64,000 nt of DNA, taken from positions 20,186,020 through 20,250,019 of the forward strand of contig CM020620.1 in NCBI GenBank assembly GCA_009829735.1, written 5' to 3'. The translations under genes were made by a program, and so were the position numbers. Source of the DNA: Pyropia yezoensis (lineage: Eukaryota > Rhodophyta > Bangiophyceae > Bangiales > Bangiaceae). The notes beneath the pieces are model-generated. The model searched no databases and was not told where the DNA came from. It saw only the letters and a list, made by a program, of their open reading frames with translations. This document shows positions 55,298 through 64,000 of this stretch, piece by piece; positions within the stretch are counted from its first letter, which is position 1, and the number at the start of each line of letters is the position of its first letter.

Positions 55298-56992
55298 CTA
55301 CTCGGCGCTCTCGTCCCCGCTACTCGCCCCACCTTCATCGCAGCTGCTACTATCGTCCTCAGAGGGAGGCCCGGGGCACTCCTGGATGTGCTGCGACATC
55401 ACCACACCCGCGTGGATCGACTTAGTGCACCCAGGGCACACCCAAAACGAGGTGCAAGGGCACCCAGTCCACGCCTTGCCTCCACGATACTCCTTCTCGG
55501 CGCACACGCGACAGCGGCGCTGCTGCCTGGCTACCACCTTGCCGGCACGCTCGCGCTCCTTGTCGGCTTTCTTGGAGGCCCGCTGGGCGCTGCGGTCCGC
55601 CTTGTCATGCTGCTCTTTGGCCGCCGCCGCCTCAAGCTGGCGGTGTTGGTCCAGCAGCAGAAGCGGGGAGTGCACCTCCGCCCGCCGCACGACCGCGCGC
55701 CCGGCAATAGTCCTTGCCGCAGTGGCGTCAACTCGCTCTTGGGCAGCCTGGATAACGGCAGCCGCGGCGCTGCGGGCAGCCTCGACCGGCGTCTCTCCCG
55801 TCGCCGCCAGACCCAGGTGGGCCCGGACATTGGCCCGCATGACAACCGGCTGAAATGGCCACAATCCGCAGCGGCGAAATGCTCCTCTGATGGCCGGCCG
55901 GGTGAAGGCGCGGCGCTCCGCTGCGTAGGCCGCCATCAGCAGCGCATCCCGGGTGCCGGAGTTGGTGAGCATTCCATCCATGACAGCCGCCTCGTGATTG
56001 TGGCGAGTGACCGCCTGCAGCGTACCGAAAGGCGCCTCGTCAAGCGGCTGCGTGATGTGCGAAGTGTTCTTGGGAAGGGAAAACAGGTACAAGCCCAGGC
56101 CAATGGCATGCTCCACGATGTCCGCGCGACGGTGCGCGGCTAGCTGGTCGCTGAAGAGGAGTGCCGGGATGCCAGGGTGGCGCTCTTGCCACACCTCGGC
56201 CACCTTTCCCAGCACAGCTTTGAACGTGTCCGCGTCAAGATAACCCGTGTCGGTCCAACAGTAAAACCGCGGCCATGTACCCCGGGTGGTGCCTCGCGCC
56301 TTTTCCATAGTAAAGTTCACAGGTGCCGAGCTGCCGTCCCCAAACCGCCCCTTCAGAATGTACACACTGAGGAGTGCACCGCCGTCGGCGCTGACGAACG
56401 GCAGCAGGGTCGCCACCGTGTTGTGCCTCGTTGTCCTCACGTTGGCGCGCTCCTTGCCCGCTGCCTCCACACGGCTCAGCTTCATGTTGCCCCCCTTCTG
56501 CACCACCCGCGTCTCGTCAAAGTTGAACACCGCGTGTGCGGGGAAGTGCTTGTGCTCGAGGAAGGTGGCGAGCTCGTCGCAGAAGTCTACCACGCCACCA
56601 TACACCCTTGGCCCCACCCGCTTGTCGACGAGCGCCTTGCACGCCCGCTTGCTCAGCTGTTGGCGGTGCCGACGGGTGAAGCGCGTAACCCACATCTTGG
56701 ACACCGCGACGCCAAACTTGCGCGCCACCAGGTCCCGCAGCTGTGCCGAGCTCATTGCCACATTGTTGACGCTGAAGGCTTGGGAGACGGCAACCAGCGT
56801 GGTCTCTTGCTCAGGCAACAGCTTCCGGTTTGCGTTGCAGGCGCCGTTGCCGCGGCGGGATCGGTAGTAGGTGCTCTTGACCGACGACATGCTCTGCTTT
56901 GTCACCCCCGCGACGTGCTTGAAGGCGGCCTTCAGCGTGGGGAAGTCCTTCTTGGCGTCCTCTAGGAGGTCCAGGACGGGGGAGGTCTTCAT
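55298..56992 (-). CDS. DDE_1 (pogo/Tc5-like) transposase, 564 aa
   Basis: The ATG ending at 56992 (MKTSPVLDLLEDAKK) is chosen; the frame is open upstream but lacks an earlier ATG. Residues about 1-120 are helical, with a CENP-B/Tc5-type DNA-binding region (QLRDLVARKFGVAVSKMWVT). The DDE nuclease follows, with D159 in FNFDET, D282 in LLFSDQLAAH and D318 in the block LPKNTSHITQPLDEAPFGTL, giving D-D-35-D spacing. A helical linker rich in Ala, Lys and Glu follows (about 400-490), then a Cys-rich cluster (C494, C497, C511, C513, C519, C522, then H and C) and an acidic serine tail. It would cut and paste the element by binding its inverted repeats. No break is seen. Confidence 0.85.
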   Translation of the reverse strand: MKTSPVLDLLEDAKKDFPTLKAAFKHVAGVTKQSMSSVKSTYYRSRRGNGACNANRKLLPEQETTLVAVSQAFSVNNVAMSSAQLRDLVARKFGVAVSKMWVTRFTRRHRQQLSKRACKALVDKRVGPRVYGGVVDFCDELATFLEHKHFPAHAVFNFDETRVVQKGGNMKLSRVEAAGKERANVRTTRHNTVATLLPFVSADGGALLSVYILKGRFGDGSSAPVNFTMEKARGTTRGTWPRFYCWTDTGYLDADTFKAVLGKVAEVWQERHPGIPALLFSDQLAAHRRADIVEHAIGLGLYLFSLPKNTSHITQPLDEAPFGTLQAVTRHNHEAAVMDGMLTNSGTRDALLMAAYAAERRAFTRPAIRGAFRRCGLWPFQPVVMRANVRAHLGLAATGETPVEAARSAAAAVIQAAQERVDATAARTIAGRAVVRRAEVHSPLLLLDQHRQLEAAAAKEQHDKADRSAQRASKKADKERERAGKVVARQQRRCRVCAEKEYRGGKAWTGCPCTSFWVCPGCTKSIHAGVVMSQHIQECPGPPSEDDSSSCDEGGASSGDESAE

Positions 56993-57202
56993 TGAAGACG
57001 TCAAGAGGTACCGCGCACCGCCCCCTGTGCAGCGAAGGTCCCACCAGCTGGCTCTGCCCCCGTGCCCTCTGCCGTGCGTCGGCGGGGTCGGCGGCACTTA
57101 GACGAGGCCCTCTGCACAGCGGTAACCTCGAGGGAGTTACTCCACCGGCAGCGCCCAGCAGGGGACGCCGGGGAGGGCAGCAGAAGGCAGGGCGGGCGGG
57201 CT

Positions 57203-57226
57203 GGGGGGGGGGGGGGGGGGGGGGGG
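57203..57226 (+). repeat. Run of 24 G
   Basis: Twenty-four consecutive G bases inside the transposon, upstream of the transposase start. It could form a G-quadruplex; its length may be unreliable in sequencing. Confidence 0.95.
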
Positions 57227-57499
57227 CGATGCCGCGTCCAGGGCGATGGCTGTGGGTGGCGGGAGAGGAGGCAGGGGGGCGATGTGGATGCAGTGGTAGG
57301 CGCAGTGATGCACGTCGCCCATGCTTGGGCCTTTTTCTGCGGCAGGGGTGGCGGGGGGGCTATGGGGGGACGGGGCGCGCAGTTGTAACAGCAGCCAGGC
57401 AATGCGACCGTGTGCCCGCCCAAAATCACCTGGATAGGGCATGCAGTGATTGAATGCCCGCCTAAAATCTGATCGGAACCGGGATGGCGCGAAGGGCGG

Positions 57500-57542
57500 A
57501 TGCAACTTTGTGTTACAGGTTGCAACTTCCCGTTACCGCCTC
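57500..57542 (-). repeat. Right terminal inverted repeat of the transposon
   Basis: The inverted partner of 55173-55215. Confidence 0.8.
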
Positions 57543-57925
57543 TCTCCAGCGCGCGCCCAACGAGGAGAGCGGCCACGGCGCCGCCGGCGAGAGCGGCAGC
57601 CCCCCGTCGGCGTTGACAGCAGAGACGCGGACTGCCGCAACGGATGCGGGACCATGGGGTGGCCGCAGCGAGCGGTACGCCTGCCGGCCGGCAGAGGTGG
57701 TGAGGAATAACGGGGGGGTGGGCCGGGGAACGTTGGAAGAGGGGCGCCTCGTCCAACGGACCCCACTGCCTGAAGCTCTAGCCGTACGGATGGTGGTGAC
57801 GCCCATTGCGCCCCTCAGGTGTATGACACGAGCGTCATTGCGTCGCTTACCTGCTTCCGTGAAAGTGGGAGTTGGGCCAAGGCCTGAATCGTCAGCCTCC
57901 ACCGCCGAAGATGCCAACGTTACCC

Positions 57926-58032
57926 CAAGCACTCCGGGGGGGTTGTGAGCAGCCCCCCCTCAAGCACTTCAGGGGGGGTTGTGAGCAGCCCCCTCTCAAG
58001 CACTCGAGGAGGGGGGTTGTGAGCGCCCCCCC
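57926..58032. repeat. 36-bp tandem repeat, 3 units
   Basis: Three units of 35-36 bp, each CAAGCACT, a G run, TTGTGAGC, then a C run. The G and C runs can pair, so each unit is a potential hairpin. Confidence 0.85.
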
Positions 58033-58520
58033 ACCGGCGCCGTCGACAGAGCCGCCGCCGGCCATTGCCGCTGCTGTGCGAGACGGCGGCGGCGGCGGCA
58101 CCCCACCGTCGAGGCGGCGGGCGACGGGGGCGTGGCGGGCGCGGCGGGTGCGACGACGGCGGCGGCGGCGGCGGCGGCCCCCGCCGGCAGGCTGTCGGTG
58201 TGCGTCGCGTCCCCCCGCCTGCCCATTGGCGGCGTGCCCGCCGCCGGCGGCGGCGGTCGCTGCCGCCGCCGCCGCCGGTGCTCGATGCCCCGCCGCCCGC
58301 ACCGGTGGAGGCCTTTCCCCCCCCGCCCTCGCCTCCAGCGGGGAGTGGGGGAGGGGGAGGGGCAGGGGCGGCCTCCGACCCAGTGCTAAGCCGTCGCCCC
58401 AAGAAGGGCATCGGCGGCGGCGGCGGGCTCCACTATGGCCGGCGGCGGCGGGGCTGTCGCGGCGTCTGCTTCTCCCCCCTACCCCCACAGCACCCCGTTT
58501 GGAAATCAGCGGGGTAATTT
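58033..58520. other. Low-complexity CGG/GCC-rich stretch, coding status unclear
   Basis: Long open frames exist on both strands, as the composition predicts. A minus-strand frame starting MPFLGRRLSTGSEAA near 58411 has the most protein-like beginning, but the rest is Pro/Gly/Arg-rich. I cannot decide whether a gene is present. Confidence 0.25.
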
Positions 58521-60540
58521 AAAATATAATCGGGGAAATCACATCACACAGCGGTTGTGTTTGGACATGTTTTCCTCCTCATGCAACAGATTCCGACGTC
58601 TTCCGACTGCAGTTCACTTGTGGACGGCAGTTGGTGGGTCTTTCTGCGCAGGTGCGATTTCCTGATTAATAATTGGCATCCATCGGTCTTGTTGAACAGG
58701 AAAGCAGAAATGCAAGTGGTCGCGCGCTCTTCATGCCATTGGCGCCCCTCCTTCTCTCCCCGCCCTTTCGAACCATGCCACCCACCCGCCAATGTTCCCT
58801 CGACCGGCCCACCCCCTCCCAATTCCCCTCCCCTCGCCTCCCCTCCTCTCCCCCCCTTCACCCCCTCTCACCGTCACGTGCTCGTTTCACGCCCACCTTT
58901 GTGCACTGCGTCCGCTGTCCCACCTCCACGCGCACGGCTGGTTGTCGGCGGCCAGGAAGCTGCCCTCCGCGTTGCCCGAGGCGGACCGCGGCCTTAAGGA
59001 GGCCACCCGTGGTGGTAGGTTGTAGTTGAGCGGAAGGGGGGGGGCGGAGGGGGAAGTGGGAAGAATGGTTTGGTCGTCGTCTTCGCCTCTGCCGCTACCG
59101 CCATCACCGCCGCCGCCGCCCCGCCGCCCCGTCGCCCCGCCCCCGCTTCCTTCTGGCGATCGGTTCTTTGTGAAGAGGCCCTGGCGGACATCCGCTGCGG
59201 CCTTGTCGCTGACGCTCCCCCCGTGCCTCGCGTCCTTCATGCCTCCCCGTGCCTCACGCCTCTTGCGGACAGCCGGCTTCCCCTCCCTGTCCTTTTTACC
59301 CCCTCTCGTACCGCCCCTTCCCCACTCACTCTTTACGCCACTCCCTCATCTACCTCGTCGCTTACCCGTCGTCATGCTCTCCCCTCCCCGTTTCTGCGTC
59401 CCTGGTGCTGTCTGCACGCTGACGTCGGCGCCTTTTCTGTGGGTCAGGGGCGCCCGTTTGCATAAGACGGGGCTGGACCAGGTCTGCTGGCCGCGCACGA
59501 GTGGACCCACGGGGCGGTGGTGGTGACTCACCAGCTGGGGCGCTTACGATGGCGGCCGTGTTGGTGGCGGCAGCGGCGGTGTAGAGGCAACTGCAGTGCC
59601 AGCGGTGGCCGCAGCGGCGGCAGTAGCAGTACCGGTGGCAGTGTCGTCGCCAGCAGCTTCGTCGGTGTGTCCGTACGCCTATGCGTGGCCCACACCAGAG
59701 GCGATGGTGGCCAGGCGGCAGTAACTAGCCTGGGTAGCCCCGGGCGGGCAGGGATGAGCGGCTGGGGGGTGGTCATGGTAGCGAGCGGGGCGGGGGGGGG
59801 GTGCCAGAGGGGTCCGCCGCGCCATTCTGGTGATATGCGGACGAGGGTACCGAGGGGATTGTTGTACGCAATGGGGAGGACGGTGCCCTATTGCTCACGT
59901 TGAGAATTGCCTCTGACTGTCGTTTGTCCCGCTCGTGCGGGCTATTTGTTGCTCTTCTCTGTGTTGTGCTTCTGTTCTTGCTCTTGCCGTGATGTGTCAG
60001 TCTCCATGCGTGCGTGTATATCCCATCCTGGTCTCGCTGCTGTGGTCACATTGCAGTGCTCGTCTGGTTCTTTTGTATTGTCAAGGCGCACCGGTCATGG
60101 AGGGCAGGGGGAAGTTGCAGAGAGCGAATAAAGTCTCGTATGAGAAACCATCATCAGACGCTTGCACCAGAGGGCAGGAGCCCCCACTATATATGCTTGC
60201 CGCACGATGTTGTTCATACACATTCCCTACTATCCAGTCACGACATGTACCCAGCTTGGCAGATTATGTCACAAGACGGCTATCCGGAAAGAGTATCCTT
60301 GCTACAAAAGATCGTAAATTCACGAGACATATATTCAACGGACCCGTCGTATAAATTAATGGAGCGCTGTGCCATGGCGGCGCCGGCGCGGGGGGCGGAC
60401 AGCATCCCCCTTCCCCTCACCGCGTAGCCGCTGGTACGGCAGTCGCGGCTGCTCGGCCCCCGTGGGCGCGTCGTACCCGTCGGCGGGCGGCTGCTCGACA
60501 ACGTGTTGGCAGGCTCCTCGGTGGGGGTGGACGAGTAGTC
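58521..60540. other. Gene-free stretch
   Basis: C-rich tracts near 58740-59400 and CGG-rich tracts near 59040-59150 and 59540-59660. Short frames only, none with recognisable protein character. A less GC-rich segment at 60120-60360 also shows nothing. Confidence 0.4.
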
Positions 60541-60690
60541 GTCAAAACCCCGGCGCCTTCAAAACCCCTGTTGCGTCAAAACCCCGGTGCCGTTAAAAGC
60601 CCGGTGCCGTCAAAACCCCGGTGCCGTCAAAACCCCGGTGCCGGCAAAACCCCGGGGCCGTCAAAACCCCGGTGCCGTCAAAACCCTAGT
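60541..60690 (+). repeat. 17-bp minisatellite, about 9 units
   Basis: Units of the form GTCAAAACCCCGGTGCC, with variation at single positions and the last unit cut short. Confidence 0.9.
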
Positions 60691-63248
60691 GTGGTAGAGG
60701 TCCTCCTGGTCTCCTTGCGGGAGGTGCGGCGGCAGGAGCCGCCCCCTGACGCTGTGACCCCTAACGCGGCCACCACCCCCAAATTTAAGCAGAGGGGGAC
60801 AAGGTGGGGGCATTGTTAGGGAGGGGAGGAGGGGGGACTGCTGACGTCGTCAATGCGGGGCGCGAGCGCTTCCCGCCGCTCGACAAGGGATGGGTGGGGG
60901 GTGTCACCGGCCGTCATGCCGACGGGAGGGGGTGGGAGCGGTGGTGGCAAACGCCTCCCGCGGCGCCATCTTCCTCAGAGGGAACAGGGCGCTACCCGCG
61001 ACCACCATGGCCCGGGCCGAGGTGTTGGATTGACGGCTGTGAGCGCCGCGAGAGGGAGGGAGAGCGTCGTCGACATCATCGGCCTTCGTAATATCTTCTC
61101 TAATTACCACCACATCTCAGCTCTCTTGTGAGACGCGATGTACTGTACAAGACAGTACACTCGACCTTGACACGCCGCATTGCCGGGAGAACCACGATGG
61201 ATGATTTCTGCTTTGTACGATGGCGTCGCACCATCGACCGGGCGGTGGTCTACCGCGAGATTGACCATTGTTACCGCGATATCGTCCAAAGATCGCGTGC
61301 ACACGCAAGCCGCCCGCCACGCATATCCAGATGAACGGTCGGCCGGGCCTCTGGCGTGGAGGCGCAGTCGCTTGCGCCGACCATGACTCGAGTGGTCTTG
61401 ATCCCTCTCTCCGTTTCTCTCCCTCACTCTCGCTCCGCCTCCACACGCCTTTTTTCTCGTACCGGCTGTCCTCCCGCCGAGAAACTCAGCGCAACCGCCC
61501 TACGGTCATCCCCTAACTTCAGACCTGAGCAATCTCCAAGCGAGCTTTTTGCGTGTGCGGGCGACTGCGCACAGAAGCCAAGAGGCGTGAGCCGGGCGCC
61601 TGGCCACCCGTCCACGCGCACGCTGTCCTCGCGCTGACTGTGGAGCATCGAGACACGACATAGATCCTTTCAGCACGGCCGCGCCCTGCGGGCTAAGGCG
61701 TCAGCCGCCGCGGATGGCACTCGAGACTACGATGTTGGGAGGGTGAGTGACCCGTCAGCGCCTCCAGCCCGACTTTCTGGCACCCACCTTGGGCAGCTGT
61801 TGAGTGACCAGGCCACCAGCCTGCCCCACGCAACCGTCACAGCAGGCTGATTAGCGACCGCACACGAAAGAACGGTGGTCTCAGAAAGCAAAAAGGGGCT
61901 TGTTTCTCAGAACTCCGCTTCATTTAAGCCCCCCCTCACGGAATTCTTGAGCTGCTCTATCAGGCCGCGCTCAGATACGGATCGCCGCGTGCAGTCTCGT
62001 GGTTGGCGTGGGCTGGGGCTTGGCATGCCCTCGTGGAAAGATGGCGACACGCGAACAGCTGGCTCGCTTCCCAAGCCATCCGACCAATCCGTGTGCCTTG
62101 AGTGGAAAGGAGTAGCGGGCACAGGGACACGGATCTCGGTCCTGAGAATTTTTCGATGCACTGTCTGTGCATCGGGAGCGCCCCTGTCTGTTGAAAGCCC
62201 CCGCTTGGGGAGGTGGGACGTCCAGAAGACCAGAGTCGTGTGAGATGCCCGACCGCCTCCCGTCGTTCCGCCACCCCATGCCAAACAGCCTTGGAAGGAC
62301 GGCGAAGGCGTGTCGACATGCGGTATGCAGGCAACCTCTGGGCCCCTTGTCACATTCCTGGTCGATCTGTTATTTTGGACAGCTGGCTGCACGGACATTC
62401 TGCTTCACGAAGCGCGGCTCTCTCTCGGCCGGCATTTAAAGAAGTGCCACCACTCGAGGGATGACTTCCAACCGCACCCGGTGAACTGGTAGGTAACCAC
62501 GGAGCTCCCCCCAGCGCCGTTGGGCGACGTGCCCAGCACACTCAAAATCAAGGGCCTCTGGCATCGTTGGGCGAGCTTGATTTCTTCAGCCCCATACTCT
62601 GATATCGATGTGTCACCTCTGGATGAGTGCCGCCGTGAGAACGCGTTGCCGGCGGTCTGCTTCCCCCACGGCAAGCGTGGCTGCTCACCACTGAGACACT
62701 GAACACATTCGCTCCCAGTGTGTGGGTGTGAAGGTGCTTGCACCGGGTGCCCCGGCTCACGCGTCTACCGCCAAGGTCGTCATGCATCATGCGTCTCGCG
62801 TGTCGTCTCGTGCCTGAGCGAAAGGAGGCGCCAATGACGACAGACACTACACGAGGTTGGTGTGTTTTCATACTCGATATATTCATTATTCATAATTGAC
62901 ACGGTTCATGACACTTTCAGGTTTGACTGATTAGTTCTATGTGCATGTGTCATCTAGGACGGCCTCACAGATGGTTCTGTCGTATCATGACATGCATACA
63001 TACTAAAACAGGGCGCTCAAAGGACGCAGCTTCACCGAGAGCTGTCACAGCGGCATTGCTTTGATAAATGAAATTTACAGCAATCCTTCTTTTAGTGGCG
63101 CCGGCGGCGGCGGTGGTGGCGGTGGTGGTCACAGTGGCATTGCTCGACATGGTCCGGAAGGACTTTCGTTGAAGCCGGTCTCTGACATGCAGATGAAGGA
63201 AGAAATTCTTCTACAGCTCTGATAGTGTTACGAAAGAAGCATATTATG
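60691..63248. other. Gene-free stretch
   Basis: Only short frames of up to 163 codons, without recognisable domains. Composition falls toward average GC after 61.8 kb. A GGC/GGT-rich patch stands at 63097-63130. No RNA gene was recognised. Confidence 0.4.
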
Positions 63249-63305
63249 CCGAGTTGGCAATTCAATCGTTTAGATATTATCTAAGCGATTGAATTGCCAA
63301 CTCGG
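63249..63305 (+). repeat. Long hairpin: 27-bp arms, 3-base loop
   Basis: Arms 63249-63275 and 63279-63305 match at 26 of 27 positions around ATT. In plus-strand RNA the one mismatch becomes a G-U pair, so the stem would be fully paired. It is AT-rich compared with its surroundings. Confidence 0.92.
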
Positions 63306-64000
63306 GTGTTGACGGTCACTGCCACTGTCAACTCAAACGAGACCTGCTCCCCCAAGTCATGGTTCTCAGCATCCATGGTTGAAATCTGGTGAGAGTGACA
63401 TTTTGCGTAACTAATTGATTGGATCTCTCGTTTGCGCATTGCGGCCCTGACGGGGTGGGAGAAGGCCCCACCGTGGGGCTGTCCTGAGGCTGCCATCCGC
63501 GCCCCACTCGTCATGAAGACGATGCGATCGGTCCCCTGCTTGCATGCCCACCTGCCTCGCCAACTGCTGATCTCTTCCACATTGCCCGCCGCCCCACGTG
63601 CTGCCCAGTCCCCGCGTGAGAGCGTCGTGCCCGCCCCCAAACAGCCGCTGTTCTCAAACCCCGACCCCACCCCGCCCCCCCTCAACCGCACGCATTCGGG
63701 TGACCGCCTGAGACGGGGGGGAGAGCGTGGGCGCGTGGGGGGTCACCCAGCCCGCCCCTGCCCCTCATCTGGTCGCGGCCGCCCAGAGCCCCCAAGCTGC
63801 TGGCCGGCGGTGGCAACACGGTCTGGCCCAGTCCTTGAGCCGCTGCTGCTGCCCAAGGGCCGCCCCCCAGACAAGTCGTTTGGCGGCCGCCGTCGCTCGC
63901 CGGCCGTGGAACTCGAGAGGTGGCCACAGTGTGGGCGGGGGGGGGGGGGTGGCAGGGACAGGGGGACTCTAGGCCAGCCACCGCCGAGACACGGCCCGAG
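63306..64000. other. No gene recognised to the window end
   Basis: Short frames only. C- and G-rich tracts near 63660-63730 and a 12-13-base G run near 63940. Confidence 0.4.

Larger units (their letters stand above)
55173..57542 (-). mobile_element. Pogo-like DNA transposon, 2.37 kb, with 43-bp inverted repeats
   Basis: Inverted repeats at 55173-55215 and 57500-57542 match at about 41 of 43 positions (core GGGAAGTTGCAACCTGTAAC) and enclose one transposase gene. The outer ends could lie slightly further out, and no target duplication could be fixed (TCT occurs near both sides). The open transposase and high repeat identity suggest a young, possibly complete copy. Confidence 0.75.

Noticed and set aside
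58557-59530. Host genes in the C-rich region
   Set aside because: Frames of 100-166 codons consist of Pro/Ser/Arg/Leu-rich readings of pyrimidine tracts, overlap on both strands, and show no domain.
61875-62900. Genes in 61.8-62.9 kb
   Set aside because: Several overlapping frames of similar length on both strands, none with protein-like composition or a recognisable motif.

Overview
The window comes from a GC-rich eukaryotic nuclear genome. Evidence: several nested Ty3/Gypsy LTR retrotransposons with chromodomains, a DDE transposon with a eukaryotic-type transposase, a MYND zinc-finger gene, a glycosyltransferase-14-like gene, and long trinucleotide-rich low-complexity stretches. Nothing fixes the species. 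A GC-rich alga, perhaps a bangiophyte red alga, is only a guess. Positions 34201-34700 are unknown bases (assembly gap).

Region 1 (1-13.3 kb) is an old retroelement pile. A minus-strand Gypsy element (B) runs off the left edge, with gag at 1-1902 and a 214-bp LTR at 2022-2235. Its LTR is one arm of a 1.36-kb palindrome (2022-3385). Next comes an older minus-strand copy (A1, 3386-12460) of a second Gypsy family, A. A1 has no LTR here and carries a solo B LTR.

Region 2 (12.94-47.63 kb) is a chromovirus (D, minus strand) split inside its integrase by family A. The inserted block, 13960-45489, has an identical LTR at each outer end and a 5-bp target duplication (AGTAC). Inside lie three family A copies: A2 (+), A4 (-) and A3 (+). 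A2 and A4 form a roughly 20-kb palindrome, and A4 and A3 meet at the N gap. This may be a real inverted amplification or an assembly artefact of one 10.8-kb insertion.

Family A is the most interesting object. Besides gag, protease and pol (RT, RNase H, integrase, chromodomain), every copy carries a long ORF on the opposite strand between pol and the 3' LTR. It encodes roughly 815 residues of no family I recognise. It is clearly conserved at the protein level between the diverged copy A1 and the young copies. The ends of pol and of this antisense ORF face each other across an array of short hairpin repeats.

Region 3 (47.6-64 kb) is host-like DNA. It holds an ARM-like/MYND gene with an in-frame TAG, a GT14-like gene, two low-complexity coding regions around a 22-bp minisatellite, a 2.4-kb pogo-like DNA transposon with an open transposase and 43-bp inverted repeats, further minisatellites, a 24-G run and a 27-bp near-perfect hairpin. 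Much of 58.5-63.2 kb shows no convincing gene.
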